Assembly (NCBI GenBank): GCA_963775315.1 | Contig: CAVZIN010000007.1 | Span: 1,240,001 to 1,304,000 of the forward strand | Source of the DNA: CAWGHZ01 sp963775315 | Lineage (GTDB): Bacteria; Pseudomonadota; Alphaproteobacteria; MPNO01; DASWLB01 | Reading direction: 5' to 3' | Length of the DNA stretch: 64,000 nucleotides | Shown: one piece after another, positions 20,600 through 30,981 of the stretch | Layout: each line of letters starts with the position of its first letter | How positions within the stretch are numbered: the stretch's first letter is position 1 | Made by a program: the position numbers and the translations under genes | Notes under the pieces: model-generated | Database searches by the model: none | Seen by the model: the letters and a program-made list of their open reading frames with translations, nothing else | Told to the model about the DNA's origin: nothing

Positions 20600-22072
20600 A
20601 TGAGTTTCACTGACCTCGGCTTAAGCCAGAACGTATTGCACGCCGTCACCGACGCGGGCTACACCATCCCCACACCGATCCAGGAACAGGCCATCCCCTA
20701 CGTGCTGATGGGCCGCGACGTCCTGGGGTGTGCCCAGACGGGCACCGGCAAGACGGCCGGTTTCACGCTTCCGATGATCGACATCCTGTCGCAGGGCCGG
20801 GCCCGGGCGCGGATGCCGCGCTCGCTCATCCTCGAGCCGACGCGCGAGCTCGCGGCCCAGGTGGCCGAGAATTTCGAGGTCTACGGCAAGCACAACCGCC
20901 TGACGATGGCGCTGCTGATCGGCGGCGTCGCCTTCGACGACCAGATCAAGAAGCTGGACCGCGGCGTCGACGTGCTGATCGCGACGCCGGGCCGGCTGCT
21001 CGACCATATCGAGCGTGGCCACGTGCTGCTGTCGGACATCAAGATCCTGGTGATCGACGAAGCCGACCGCATGCTCGACATGGGCTTCATCCCCGACATC
21101 GAGCGCATCGTCAAGATGCTGCCGCGCAACCGCCAGACCCTGTTCTTCTCGGCCACGATGCCGCCCGAGATCAAGCGGCTGGCCGATGCATTCCTGACGC
21201 TGCCCAAGGAAATCTCGGTCGCTCCGCCCGCCTCGCCCGCCGAGACGGTGACCCAGGCGCTCGCTGTGGTCCCGGAGAATGAGAAGCGCGAGGCGCTGCG
21301 CCGGCTGATCCGGTCGGAAGAGGTGAAGACCGCGCTGGTCTTCTGCAACCGCAAGCGCGACGTCGACATCCTGGCCAAGTCACTCGAGACTCACGGATTC
21401 GGCGTCGCGGCCCTTCACGGCGATCTCGACCAGCACACGCGGACCAAGACGCTCGACACGTTCCGGAACGGGGAGACCACCATCCTCGTCGCCTCGGACG
21501 TCGCCGCGCGCGGCCTCGACATCGACATCGTGAGCCACGTGTTCAATTTCGACGTGCCGATCCACGCCGAGGACTATGTCCACCGGATCGGGCGCACCGG
21601 CCGTGCCGGCCGGTCGGGCAAGGCGTTCACCCTCGCCGCGCCGGCGGATGGCAAGTTCGTGACTGCGATCGAGCAGCTCATCGGCAAGGCAATCCCGCGC
21701 ATCTCCGTCGAGGGTCTCGACGACGTGGCGCTCGAGGAGGGCGACGGTCGCCGGTCGCGCGGCAGCGGCCGCGCGCGCCCGGGACGTGGCGCCAAGTCCG
21801 AGGCCGCGCCCCGCGCCAAGCGCGCGCCGCGCGAGGATCGCCCCGCCGCCGCGGCACCGGCCCCGGTTCCAGCCGCCGCCGAACGGCAGCCCGAGGCACC
21901 GAAGCCGGAGCGAGCGCCTCGGCCTGAACGGCGCGACCGGGCCGCGAAGCCGGCACCGCGCCAGCGCCACGAGGAGGATTTGCTGCCCGAATCCGATTTC
22001 GTGGGCTTCGGCGGGCACGTTCCCGCCTTCCTGCGCCGCCCGGCCCGCGAGCCCGCCAAGTCGGACGCGTAG
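20600..22072 (+). CDS. DEAD-box ATP-dependent RNA helicase
   Basis: 490-residue RhlE-like RNA helicase involved in ribosome assembly or RNA decay. Ordered motifs: Q motif (TPIQEQAIP), I AQTGTGKT, Ia PTRELAAQ, GG, Ib TPGRLLDH, II VIDEADRMLDMG, III FFSATMP, IV VFCNRKRD, V ASDVAARGLDI, VI HRIGRTGRAG. The C-terminal 120 residues are a basic low-complexity tail (RGSGRARPGRGAKSE, then many Pro/Ala/Arg) for RNA binding, ending DFVGFGGHVPAFLRRP. ATG at 20600. It ends before a good intrinsic terminator. Confidence 0.95.
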   Translation: MSFTDLGLSQNVLHAVTDAGYTIPTPIQEQAIPYVLMGRDVLGCAQTGTGKTAGFTLPMIDILSQGRARARMPRSLILEPTRELAAQVAENFEVYGKHNRLTMALLIGGVAFDDQIKKLDRGVDVLIATPGRLLDHIERGHVLLSDIKILVIDEADRMLDMGFIPDIERIVKMLPRNRQTLFFSATMPPEIKRLADAFLTLPKEISVAPPASPAETVTQALAVVPENEKREALRRLIRSEEVKTALVFCNRKRDVDILAKSLETHGFGVAALHGDLDQHTRTKTLDTFRNGETTILVASDVAARGLDIDIVSHVFNFDVPIHAEDYVHRIGRTGRAGRSGKAFTLAAPADGKFVTAIEQLIGKAIPRISVEGLDDVALEEGDGRRSRGSGRARPGRGAKSEAAPRAKRAPREDRPAAAAPAPVPAAAERQPEAPKPERAPRPERRDRAAKPAPRQRHEEDLLPESDFVGFGGHVPAFLRRPAREPAKSDA

Positions 22073-22100
22073 TCAAGGGCGGCCTCGTCCGCAAAAACGC

Positions 22101-22129
22101 AACGGGCGGATCGCAAGACCCGCCCGTTT
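22101..22129 (+). terminator. Intrinsic terminator after the DEAD-box helicase
   Basis: Stem AACGGGCGG pairs with CCGCCCGTT around a loop of ten bases, followed by TTTC. It lies 28 bases after the helicase stop. Confidence 0.7.
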
Positions 22130-22146
22130 CGATTCCAGCTATCGCC

Positions 22147-22197
22147 CTCCCCTCACCCTGTCCCTCTCCAGAGGGGAGCGGGACAGGGTGAGGGGAG
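22147..22197. repeat. Long perfect palindrome (REP-like element)
   Basis: An 18-bp arm CTCCCCTCACCCTGTCCC at 22147-22164 is exactly inverted at 22180-22197, with a 15-base centre that itself partly folds (CTCTCC/GGGGAG). This CTCACCCTGTCCC type of dispersed repeat is familiar from intergenic regions of many proteobacteria. It lies between the converging helicase and ilvC genes and could stop transcription from both sides. Confidence 0.75.
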
Positions 22198-22210
22198 AGA
22201 CGCCCGATTT

Positions 22211-23230
22211 CTAATTCTTTGTGCGGTCGACCAGCCGGCGCTCCTTGATCCACGGCATCATGTCGCGGAGCTTCTCGCCGACCTCCTCGATCTGGTGCTG
22301 CGCGGTGCGGCTGCGCTGGGCCTTGAAGCTCGCCTGGCCGGCGGCGTTCTCCAGCACCCAGTCGCGGGCAAAGCGGCCGGACTGGATGTCGGCCAGGACT
22401 TCCTTCATCCGCTTCTTCACGCCCTCGTCGATCAGCCGCGGCCCGACCGTGTAGTCGCCGTACTCGGCGGTGTTCGAGATCGAGTAGCGCATATTGGCGA
22501 TGCCACCCTCGTAGATCAGATCGACGATCAGCTTCACCTCGTGGCAGCACTCGAAATAGGCCATCTCAGGGGCGTAGCCGGCCTCGACCAGCGTCTCGAA
22601 GCCGGCATAGATCAGCGAGGTGAGCCCGCCGCAGAGCACTGACTGCTCGCCGAACAGGTCGGTTTCGCACTCCTCCCTGAACGTCGTCTCGATGATGCCG
22701 GCGCGTCCGCCGCCGATGGCCGAGCCGTAGGAGAGCGCGATGTCGTGGACGTTGCCGGACGCGTCCTGGGCGATGGCGAGCAGGCATGGCACGCCCGCCC
22801 CGCGCTGGTATTCCGAGCGCACGGTGTGGCCCGGCCCCTTCGGCGCGATCATGAACACGTCGATCCCGGCGGCCGGCTCGATCAGCTTGAAATGCACGTT
22901 GAAGCCGTGGGCGAACGCGACCGCGTTGCCGGGCTTCAGGTTGGGCCCGATATGGTGGCGGTAGAGCGCGGCCTGCAGCTCGTCGGGCGTGACGATCATC
23001 ACCACATCGGCCCACTTGGCGGCCTCGGCGGGCTCCATCACCTCGAAGCCCTGGGCTTTGGCCTTCTCGGCGCTGCCCGAGCCCTTGCGCAGCCCCACCC
23101 GGACATCCTTCGCGCCCGAATCGCGCAGGTTGAGCGCATGGGCATGGCCCTGGCTGCCGAAGCCGATGATCGCCACCTTCTTCGACTTGATCAGGTTCAC
23201 GTCGGCGTCACGGTCGTAGAAAACGCGCAT
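22211..23230 (-). CDS. ilvC: Ketol-acid reductoisomerase IlvC
   Basis: 339-residue class I KARI, the second common step of valine/isoleucine synthesis: isomerises and reduces acetolactate or acetohydroxybutyrate with NADPH and Mg2+. Residues 16-30 hold the Rossmann loop (KVAIIGFGSQGHAHALNL); the knotted C-terminal domain contains the metal-binding Asp/Glu region (FREECETDLFGEQSVLCGG and ECCHEVKLIVDLIYEGG). Length matches the family exactly. Start MRVFYDRDADVNLIK at 23230. Third gene of the ilvI-ilvN-ilvC series on the minus strand, separated from ilvN by 108 bases containing a dispersed repeat. Confidence 0.97.
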   Translation of the reverse strand: MRVFYDRDADVNLIKSKKVAIIGFGSQGHAHALNLRDSGAKDVRVGLRKGSGSAEKAKAQGFEVMEPAEAAKWADVVMIVTPDELQAALYRHHIGPNLKPGNAVAFAHGFNVHFKLIEPAAGIDVFMIAPKGPGHTVRSEYQRGAGVPCLLAIAQDASGNVHDIALSYGSAIGGGRAGIIETTFREECETDLFGEQSVLCGGLTSLIYAGFETLVEAGYAPEMAYFECCHEVKLIVDLIYEGGIANMRYSISNTAEYGDYTVGPRLIDEGVKKRMKEVLADIQSGRFARDWVLENAAGQASFKAQRSRTAQHQIEEVGEKLRDMMPWIKERRLVDRTKN

Positions 23231-23252
23231 CTCTTGTCTCCGTTCTATGCGA

Positions 23253-23321
23253 GGGGCCTCGCCCTTCGACAAGCTCCGGGTGAGGCCCCGCTTTTAGACC
23301 TCATCCCGAGCCTGTCGAAGG
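23253..23321. repeat. Dispersed CCTTCGACAAGCTC-type repeat, inverted pair
   Basis: Between ilvN and ilvC. GGGGCCTC (23253-23260) pairs with GAGGCCCC (23282-23289), and CCTTCGACA (23263-23271) pairs with TGTCGAAGG (23313-23321). The same core, GCTTGTCGAAGGATGAGG, recurs once near 35401. This family of short palindromes is common in alphaproteobacterial intergenic regions and may affect processing of the ilv mRNA. Confidence 0.7.
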
Positions 23322-23338
23322 ACGAGATTTGATGAAAT

Positions 23339-23842
23339 CTACAGCGCGGCGTTGCCGCGCGCGATGGCGACGACGCCGGTGCGCGACACGTCGACAAGGC
23401 CGAGCGGCCGCATGATGGCGATGAAGGCGTCGATCTTCTCGGTCGAGCCCGAAACCTCGAACACGAAGGAATTGGCCGAGGAATCGATCGCGCGCGCCCG
23501 GTAGATGTCGGCAATGCGGAGCGATTCCACCCGCTTGTCGCCGCGCCCGCGCACCTTGATGAGGGCGAGCTCGCGCTCGACGTGGGGCCCCTCCTCGGTC
23601 AGGTCCTGCACCTTGTGGACCGGCACGAGGCGGCCGAGCTGCGCCTTGATCTGCTCGATGATCATCGGCGTGCCCGAGGTGACCACGGTGATGCGGGAGA
23701 GCTTCCGCGCCGCGTCCACCTCGGCGACCGTCAGGCTCTCGATGTTGTAGCCGCGCCCGGAGAACAGCCCGATGACGCGGGCCAGCACGCCGGACTCGTT
23801 GTCCACCAGCACGGCAATCGTATGTCGCTCGATGTCAGACAC
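23339..23842 (-). CDS. ilvN: Acetolactate synthase small (regulatory) subunit IlvN/IlvH
   Basis: 167-residue regulatory subunit that activates the catalytic subunit and confers valine feedback inhibition. The N-terminal ACT domain is visible (TIAVLVDNESGVLARVIGLF then GRGYNIESLTV, with the valine-binding turn), followed by a second ferredoxin-like domain (ELALIKVRGRGDKRVESLR). Length and order match the family. It is encoded after ilvI, with 79 bases between them that hold a REP-like hairpin. Confidence 0.96.
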   Translation of the reverse strand: MSDIERHTIAVLVDNESGVLARVIGLFSGRGYNIESLTVAEVDAARKLSRITVVTSGTPMIIEQIKAQLGRLVPVHKVQDLTEEGPHVERELALIKVRGRGDKRVESLRIADIYRARAIDSSANSFVFEVSGSTEKIDAFIAIMRPLGLVDVSRTGVVAIARGNAAL

Positions 23843-23862
23843 GTTTCTCGTCCATCACGGTT

Positions 23863-23893
23863 CGTCATGACCGGGACAGGCCCGGCCACGACG
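23863..23893. repeat. REP-like hairpin in the ilvI-ilvN gap
   Basis: CGTCATGACCGGG (23863-23875) is inverted with two mismatches at 23881-23893 around ACAGG. Together with TTTTT on the minus strand just upstream it could attenuate or stabilise the transcript between the two subunit genes. The GTCATGxCCGGG type is a known dispersed repeat pattern. Confidence 0.55.
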
Positions 23894-23921
23894 GGAAAAA
23901 ATCGGCTGCCCCGCGCCGCCC

Positions 23922-25682
<1,761 letters not shown>

Positions 25683-25765
25683 CGCACGATCTCCGAAATG
25701 CTCGGCGGGGCGGAGGGAATGGAAACCCGAAGGAATCCGCGCCTCGCGCCCCGCAGGGAGGGCGT

Positions 25766-25794
25766 AAACTAGTCGGTCGGTCGGGGCCGGTCAA
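25766..25794 (-). promoter_or_regulatory. Predicted sigma-70-type promoter of the ilvI-ilvN-ilvC operon
   Basis: On the minus strand TTGACC (plus 25789-25794) and TAGTTT (plus 25766-25771) are separated by exactly 17 bases. The -10 lies about 84 bases before the ilvI start, leaving a short leader of about 75 nt. I see no obvious Val/Leu/Ile-rich leader peptide in it. Confidence 0.6.
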
Positions 25795-25811
25795 CCCACA
25801 ATCGCTAATTA

Positions 25812-25842
25812 TCGGAAAGATTGTCCGGAATAGACTTTCCGA
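25812..25842 (-). terminator. Hairpin after miaA
   Basis: TCGGAAAG (25812-25819) and CTTTCCGA (25835-25842) form a perfect 8-bp stem around a 15-base loop, three bases after the miaA stop and upstream of the ilvI promoter. AT-rich flanks (TAATTA on the exit side) suit termination of miaA or insulation of the ilv promoter. Confidence 0.5.
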
Positions 25843-25845
25843 AAA

Positions 25846-26778
25846 TTACCTCTCGCCGCACCACCGGTCGACCGCAACCAGCGCGTCCTCCGGGACCGGC
25901 GGCACCAGAGATGGGATCGTAAGATCGGGCGCCACCCGGTTGCGAAACCAGGTCATTTGCCGCTTGGCATAGTTGCGTGTCGCCTTCTGGCCGGCGGCGC
26001 AGGCGGCGGCCAGGGTGGTGCGGCCTGCGACGAAAGCGGCAAGTTCGCGCACCCCCAGCGCCTTCATCGCCGGCAGGGCGGGGTCGAGCCCGAGGGCGCT
26101 GAGGCTTCGTACCTCGTCGACCGCACCGGCTGAGATCATCCGCTCATGTCGGGCGTCGCAGGCGGCGTAGAGCGCCTCGCGCGGCGGGTCGATCAGGAGG
26201 GTGAAGATATCGAGCCGGACGTCCTCCGCCTGCCCGTCTGTCTGCCAGTCGGAAAGAGTCCGGCCGGTGACCTCCAGCACTTCGAGCGCCCTTGCGATCC
26301 GCTGCGCGTCGGTCGCGGACAGGCGCGCGGCGGTCACGGGGTCGCGCGCGGCAAGCCGCGCATGCGCCGCTTCGACGCCGATCTCGGCGACCAGGTCGTG
26401 CACGGAACGGCGCACTGCCTCGGGGATCGGCGGAATCGGCGCGAGCCCCCGAGCCAGCGCATCGAGATAGAGGCCCGTTCCGCCCACCACGACCGGAAGC
26501 CGCCCCGCGTCATGCGCGGCGGCGATGGCTTCGAGCGCCAGCGCGCGCCAGCGGCCGGCGGAGCAGCGCTCGGCGGCGGGGATAACGCCGTAAAGGGCGT
26601 GCGGCGCGCGGGCGAGCGCCGCCTCGTCGGGCCGCGCGGTGAGCACCCGCAGCTCGCGATAGACCTGCATGGAATCGGCGTTGACGATCGTCCCGCCGTG
26701 GCGCTCGGCGATGGCGAGCGCCAGCGCCGACTTGCCGGAGCCCGTCGGCCCGGCCACGACGACGACGGGGGTCTTCAC
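25846..26778 (-). CDS. miaA: tRNA dimethylallyltransferase MiaA
   Basis: 310-residue enzyme that adds a dimethylallyl group to A37 of tRNAs reading U-starting codons. P-loop GPTGSGKSALALAIAE at residues 10-25, DSMQVYREL (substrate tRNA/DMAPP site) at about 36-44, GGTGLYLDALARGL near 98-111, and the C-terminal KRQMTWFRNR typical of MiaA. Length fits. It lies between the htrA gene and the ilv operon on the same strand, an order I associate with Rhodospirillales. Confidence 0.96.
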   Translation of the reverse strand: MKTPVVVVAGPTGSGKSALALAIAERHGGTIVNADSMQVYRELRVLTARPDEAALARAPHALYGVIPAAERCSAGRWRALALEAIAAAHDAGRLPVVVGGTGLYLDALARGLAPIPPIPEAVRRSVHDLVAEIGVEAAHARLAARDPVTAARLSATDAQRIARALEVLEVTGRTLSDWQTDGQAEDVRLDIFTLLIDPPREALYAACDARHERMISAGAVDEVRSLSALGLDPALPAMKALGVRELAAFVAGRTTLAAACAAGQKATRNYAKRQMTWFRNRVAPDLTIPSLVPPVPEDALVAVDRWCGER

Positions 26779-26849
26779 GGGTGCACCCTCGCCTTCAATG
26801 CGTTACCGGGGCGGGTTCCCGACCGCCCGTGCTTTCGCCGATCGAGAAA

Positions 26850-26870
26850 GGGCCGGTCAGGGACCGGCCC
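26850..26870 (-). terminator. GGCCGGTC hairpin after htrA (copy 1 of a repeated element)
   Basis: GGGCCGGTC-AGG-GACCGGCCC, on the minus strand followed by TTTCTC, 34 bases past the htrA stop; a good intrinsic terminator for the leftward operon. The identical 21-base sequence also occurs at 49490-49510 after an unrelated gene, so this hairpin belongs to a dispersed repeat. Confidence 0.7.
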
Positions 26871-26903
26871 CAACAGGAGAAACAGAACGCCGGCGCCGCG
26901 CCT

Positions 26904-28445
26904 CTACCCCTTGCGGTCGAGCTTGAGGGCGACGAAGCGGCGATTGCCGCCGGTGTCGACCAGAACCAGGATGGTCGGCGCCTTCGCTTTGCGGGCCTCG
27001 GCGATCTTCGCCCGGACATCGGCCGGGTTGGAGACCGCGGCCTGGTTCGGGCCCATCTTGACGATCACGTCGCCCGGCTGCAGGCGCTTCTCCTCCGCCG
27101 GGCTGCCCGGCTTCACCTCGGTCACGACCACACCGGTCAGGTCCTCGGGCAGCTTGAACTTCTCGCGCAGCTCGGGCGTCGGCGCGGCGAGCGACAGGCC
27201 GAGCTCCGCGACCGCGGAGCCCGCGGGCGGCATCCGCTTTGGCGCCGGCTCGGCCGAGGCGATTTTCTTCTCGTCATCGGGCAGCTCGCCCAGCACGACC
27301 TCGACGTCCTTCCTCCCGCCTTTGCGCCAGACCTCGACCGGCACCGAGGCGCCGACCCGCGTCTCCGCGACCATGCGCGGCAGGTGGTGCATGTCGGCCA
27401 CCTCGCGCCCATTGAACTTGAGGATGACGTCGCCGGCGACGATGCCGCCGTTGGCGGCGGGCCCGCCGTTCGAGACCGAGGCCACCAGTGCCCCCGAGGC
27501 GCGCTTCAGGCCGAGCCCCTGGGCGATCTCCTCGGTCACCGTCTGAATGCGGACGCCGAGCCATCCGCGCTTCACCTTGTGGAACTCGCGGAGCTGCTCG
27601 ATCACCGGCTCGGCGAGGCTGGAGGGCACGGCGAAGCCGATCCCGACGCTGCCGCCCGAGGGCGACACGATGGCCGAGTTGATACCGACCACCTCGCCGT
27701 CCATGTTGAACATCGGACCGCCCGAATTGCCCCGGTTGATGGCAGCGTCGGTCTGGATGAAATCGTCGTAGGGCCCGGCGTTGATGTTGCGCCCGCGCGC
27801 GGACACGATGCCCGCCGTCACCGACCCGCCCAGCCCGAACGGGTTGCCGATGGCCAGCACCCAGTCGCCGACGCGGGCGTTCTGCGACTTGCCCCATTTG
27901 ACGAAGGGCAGCTTGTGGCCGGCCGACACCTTGAGCAGCGCAAGGTCCGTTTTCTCGTCGCGCCCGACCACGGTCGCCTTGAGCTCGGTCTGGTCGGAGA
28001 GGATGACCGTGATCTCGTCGGCCTCGTCGATCACGTGGTTGTTGGTCACGACATAGCCGGCGGGGTCGATGATGAAGCCCGAGCCGAGCGAGGTGGCCCG
28101 GCGCGGCGGCGCATCCGGCCGCTGGTTCTCGAAGAACTGGCGGAATTCCTCGAAAGGCGAGCCGGGCGGCAGCTTGAACTCCTGTCCCCCATGGCCGCGG
28201 ATCACCTGAGTGGTCGAGATGTTGACCACCGCCGGGGCGAGCCGGGCGGCGAGGTCCGCAAAGCTGTCGGGCGCGCCGCGCGCGAAGCCCTGGGGGGCGA
28301 AGACGACGATCAGCACCGCGCACAGGGCGGCAAACGGGGCGACGCGGCGGCCGGTCCAACCGGCGGCCCACGGCGAGGCGCGGCCGGCGCCAGCCGTCGC
28401 GAACGTACGTGCCAAGGGGGGTCTCTCCTTTTCGCGGACCGTCAC
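26904..28445 (-). CDS. degP: Do/HtrA-family periplasmic serine protease
   Basis: 513-residue trypsin-like protease/chaperone of the envelope stress response. A basic start and hydrophobic segment at 36-55 (VAPFAALCAVLIVVFAP) act as signal or membrane anchor. Catalytic His137 (TNNHVID), Asp167 (EKTDLALLKV) and Ser241 (NRGNSGGPMF) are all present. Two PDZ domains follow (about 300-390, QGLGLKRASGALVASV; and 420-505, LTGVVVTEVKPGSPAEEK). It is the last gene of hflK-hflC-DUF2065-htrA, an operon for membrane-protein and periplasmic quality control. DegQ/MucD-type assignment cannot be separated by eye. Confidence 0.95.
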   Translation of the reverse strand: MTVREKERPPLARTFATAGAGRASPWAAGWTGRRVAPFAALCAVLIVVFAPQGFARGAPDSFADLAARLAPAVVNISTTQVIRGHGGQEFKLPPGSPFEEFRQFFENQRPDAPPRRATSLGSGFIIDPAGYVVTNNHVIDEADEITVILSDQTELKATVVGRDEKTDLALLKVSAGHKLPFVKWGKSQNARVGDWVLAIGNPFGLGGSVTAGIVSARGRNINAGPYDDFIQTDAAINRGNSGGPMFNMDGEVVGINSAIVSPSGGSVGIGFAVPSSLAEPVIEQLREFHKVKRGWLGVRIQTVTEEIAQGLGLKRASGALVASVSNGGPAANGGIVAGDVILKFNGREVADMHHLPRMVAETRVGASVPVEVWRKGGRKDVEVVLGELPDDEKKIASAEPAPKRMPPAGSAVAELGLSLAAPTPELREKFKLPEDLTGVVVTEVKPGSPAEEKRLQPGDVIVKMGPNQAAVSNPADVRAKIAEARKAKAPTILVLVDTGGNRRFVALKLDRKG

Positions 28446-28532
28446 GACGGCCCGATCCTAGCTGGGGAAATGTGTATCAAATGTGGCGCGCGGCAAGTCC
28501 GCTGCAAGGGGCCAGCCGTCTCTGCCCGCTTC

Positions 28533-28718
28533 CTATCCCCGGATGATGCGGACCAGCACGACGCCCAGAATGGCGGCGAACAGCCCGACCGCCCGGATGG
28601 TCGTCGTCGGCTGCTCGGCAAGCCGCGCGGCCATGCGCGGCAGGGTTTCGGGCAGGAGGGCGTACAGCACCCCCTCGATCACGAGGACCAGCCCGAGCGC
28701 GGTCGCGAAGTCGGTCAA
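28533..28718 (-). CDS. DUF2065 small membrane protein
   Basis: 61-residue protein with two predicted membrane helices (ALGLVLVIEGVLYALLPE and AVGLFAAILGVVLVRII) separated by a basic loop. This matches DUF2065, a tiny inner-membrane family typically encoded next to hflC. Its function is unknown. The ATG overlaps the hflC stop in an ATGA junction, so it is co-translated with HflC and may be an accessory of the HflKC complex. Confidence 0.88.
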   Translation of the reverse strand: MTDFATALGLVLVIEGVLYALLPETLPRMAARLAEQPTTTIRAVGLFAAILGVVLVRIIRG

Positions 28719-29617
28719 CGGGCCGCGGGCGCACCGGGCGGCGGAAGCTCCTTGCCGTGCAGGTCGCGGAAGTAGCGGAAGAACTCAGAGTCCGGCGTCA
28801 GCACCATCGTGGTGTCGTTGTTGTTCAGCGCCTTCTTGTAGGCCTCCATCGAGCGGTAGAAGCGATAGAAATTGGCATCCTTGCTGGCCGCTTCGGCGTA
28901 GATCTTGAACGCCTTGTTGTCGCCTTCGCCGCGCAGGATTTCCGACTGCTTCCGCGCCTCGGCGAGCAGCACCGTCCGCTCGCGGTCGGCGGTGGCACGG
29001 ATCTGCTGCGCCTGCTCGAAGCCCTGGGCGCGCGCCTGGCGCGCCTCGCGCTCGCGTTCCGACCGCATCCGGGCGTAGGTCGCCTGGCTCGCCTGCTCGG
29101 GCAGGTCGGCGCGGCGGATCCGGACGTCGACCAGGGTCACGCCGAAATTCTGCGCCTCGGCCGCGACCTCCTTGCGAATGTCGGCCATCACCTCGTCGCG
29201 ATCGGACGACAGCAGCGTCAGCAGCGAGACATTGCCGAGCACGCGCCGCAGGCTCGAGTTCACGACGTTCGACAGCCGCGCGCGGAACGACGCCTCGTTG
29301 TTGACCGCCTGGTAGAATTTCAGCGGGTCGGTGATCCGGTAGCGCGCATAGGTGTCGACGTCGAGCCGCTTCTGGTCCGACAGGATGACCGTCTCCACCT
29401 CGGGATTTAGGTCGAGGACCCGATGGTCATAGAAAATGACGTTCTGGATGAACGGCCATTTGAAATTGAGGCCGGGCTCGGGCACCACCTTCTGCGGCTT
29501 GCCGAACTGCAGCACCAGCGCCTGCTGGCGCTGGTCGACCGTGTAGACTGAGCTGAACGCGACGATGCCGAGGACGATGATTCCAATCCCGAGGGCGACG
29601 AGCCGGCTGCGGTTCAT
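28715..29617 (-). CDS. hflC: HflC, SPFH/prohibitin-type modulator of FtsH
   Basis: 300-residue membrane-anchored SPFH protein that forms with HflK the large periplasmic cage around FtsH. One N-terminal membrane helix (LVALGIGIIVLGIVAFSSVY), then the SPFH domain (residues 20-190, VLQFGKPQKVVPEPGLNFK, ARYRITDPLKFYQAV) and a long coiled coil (200-265, REREARQARAQGFEQAQQ). The signature SDQKRLDVDTYARY matches HflC. It overlaps hflK by four bases (ATGA), consistent with obligate co-assembly. Confidence 0.95.
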   Translation of the reverse strand: MNRSRLVALGIGIIVLGIVAFSSVYTVDQRQQALVLQFGKPQKVVPEPGLNFKWPFIQNVIFYDHRVLDLNPEVETVILSDQKRLDVDTYARYRITDPLKFYQAVNNEASFRARLSNVVNSSLRRVLGNVSLLTLLSSDRDEVMADIRKEVAAEAQNFGVTLVDVRIRRADLPEQASQATYARMRSEREREARQARAQGFEQAQQIRATADRERTVLLAEARKQSEILRGEGDNKAFKIYAEAASKDANFYRFYRSMEAYKKALNNNDTTMVLTPDSEFFRYFRDLHGKELPPPGAPAAR

Positions 29618-30801
29618 CGGCCGGCTCCCTGGCCCGAGGCGGAGGACCCGCCGGACGGGGCTGCCGCGCCCGACGAGTTGCCGTTCGCCGCCCCGTTCGC
29701 CGGCGCGTTTGGCTGGCTTCCCGGGCGGAGCGCCGAAAGCGGCAGGTAGGGCACCACGCCCTGGCCGCCGCGCTGGTCGACGATCACCTTGTTCATGCCC
29801 TGGAACACCTCCTCCATCGTCTCGAGGTAGAGGCGCTCTTGCGTCACCTCCTTAGCCGTATCGTAGGCATCCAGCACCTTCAGGAAGCGCGAGGCGTCGC
29901 CCTGGGACTTGTTCACCACCGCCTCCTTGTAGGCTTCCGCATCCTGCAGGATCTTCTGCGCGTCGCCGCGGGCGCGCGGCAGGATGTCGTTGCGATAGGC
30001 CTCGGCCTCGTTCTTGAGGCGCTCCTGGTCCTGGCGGGCACGCTGCACGTCGATGAAGGCATCGATGACCGGAGACGGCGGATCGACCTTCTGGAGCTGG
30101 ACGCGCCGGATCTCGATGCCGGCGCCGTAGCTGTCCAGCAGCTTCTGCAGCTTCTCGAGCGTGCGCTCCTCGATCTTCTGGCGCCCCTCGGTGAAGGCGG
30201 CCTGGATCGGCGTCTGGCCGATCACCTCGCGCATCACGCTTTCCGCCGCGATCTTTACCGTGGCCTCGGGATTGCGGATGTTGAACAGGTACTTGCCGGC
30301 GTCCTTGATGCGCCAGAACACCGAGTAGTTGACGTCGACGATGTTCTGGTCGCCGGTCAGCATTAGGCTTTCCTCGGGAACGCTGCGGTTCGAGGATCCG
30401 CCATATTCGTTGGCCGAGCGGTAGCCGACCTCGATCCGGTTGATGCGCGTCACCGCCGGGGTGAACACGGTCTCGATCGGGGACGGCAGATGGTAGTTGA
30501 GGCCCGGCGCGGTGGTGCGCACCCATTTGCCGAAGCGCAGCACGACACCCTGCTCGTCAGGCTCGACCCGGTAGAAGCCGGAGGCGAACCAGAGGGCGAT
30601 GGCCGCAACGATCAGCAGCAGGATCCCGCGCCCGCCGCCAAGCCCGCCCGGCATGTAGCGCCGGAATTTCTCCTGGCCCTTGCGCAGCAAATCCTCGAAG
30701 TCCGGCGCTTGCGGTCCGCCGCCGGGGCCACGGCCCCATGGACCCTGGCCGCCGCCGCCGCCCCACGGGCCACCGCCGCCACCCTGCTGCATGAAGACCA
30801 T
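29614..30801 (-). CDS. hflK: HflK, SPFH/prohibitin-type modulator of FtsH
   Basis: 395-residue partner of HflC. The first 45 residues are a Gly/Trp/Pro-rich cytosolic segment (MVFMQQGGGGGPWGGGGG) typical of HflK N-termini, followed by a membrane helix at about 68-88 (ILLLIVAAIALWFASGF), the SPFH domain (LRFGKWVRTTAPGLNYHLP, LTGDQNIVDVNYSVFW) and a coiled coil; the tail is Ala/Gly/Ser-rich. First gene of the operon. ATG at 30801, a second ATG nine bases later is also possible. Divergent from mrp with 180 bases between. Confidence 0.95.
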   Translation of the reverse strand: MVFMQQGGGGGPWGGGGGQGPWGRGPGGGPQAPDFEDLLRKGQEKFRRYMPGGLGGGRGILLLIVAAIALWFASGFYRVEPDEQGVVLRFGKWVRTTAPGLNYHLPSPIETVFTPAVTRINRIEVGYRSANEYGGSSNRSVPEESLMLTGDQNIVDVNYSVFWRIKDAGKYLFNIRNPEATVKIAAESVMREVIGQTPIQAAFTEGRQKIEERTLEKLQKLLDSYGAGIEIRRVQLQKVDPPSPVIDAFIDVQRARQDQERLKNEAEAYRNDILPRARGDAQKILQDAEAYKEAVVNKSQGDASRFLKVLDAYDTAKEVTQERLYLETMEEVFQGMNKVIVDQRGGQGVVPYLPLSALRPGSQPNAPANGAANGNSSGAAAPSGGSSASGQGAGR

Positions 30802-30867
30802 CGCGAGCCACCCTCCGCCGCGCCCTGCCTTCCGGATCGAACGTGCGACCCGCCACGCGGAGCGGCT

Positions 30868-30895
30868 TTGCTTTGAAAATACCCCGGCCTTATAT
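30868..30895 (+). promoter_or_regulatory. Candidate promoter in the hflK-mrp divergent region
   Basis: TTGCTT (30868-30873) and TTATAT (30890-30895) with a 16-base spacer point toward mrp, 86 bases before its ATG. Moderate matches only; a promoter for hflK on the other strand must also lie in this 180-base gap but I could not pick one. Confidence 0.4.
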
Positions 30896-30981
30896 GACAC
30901 CTTGGCCGGGGGCGCAACGCGGCCAGTCGGCGCGGCGCGTTGGCCGCTCCGGAAAGCACAGAAATTACGGGAGCTTAGGAC

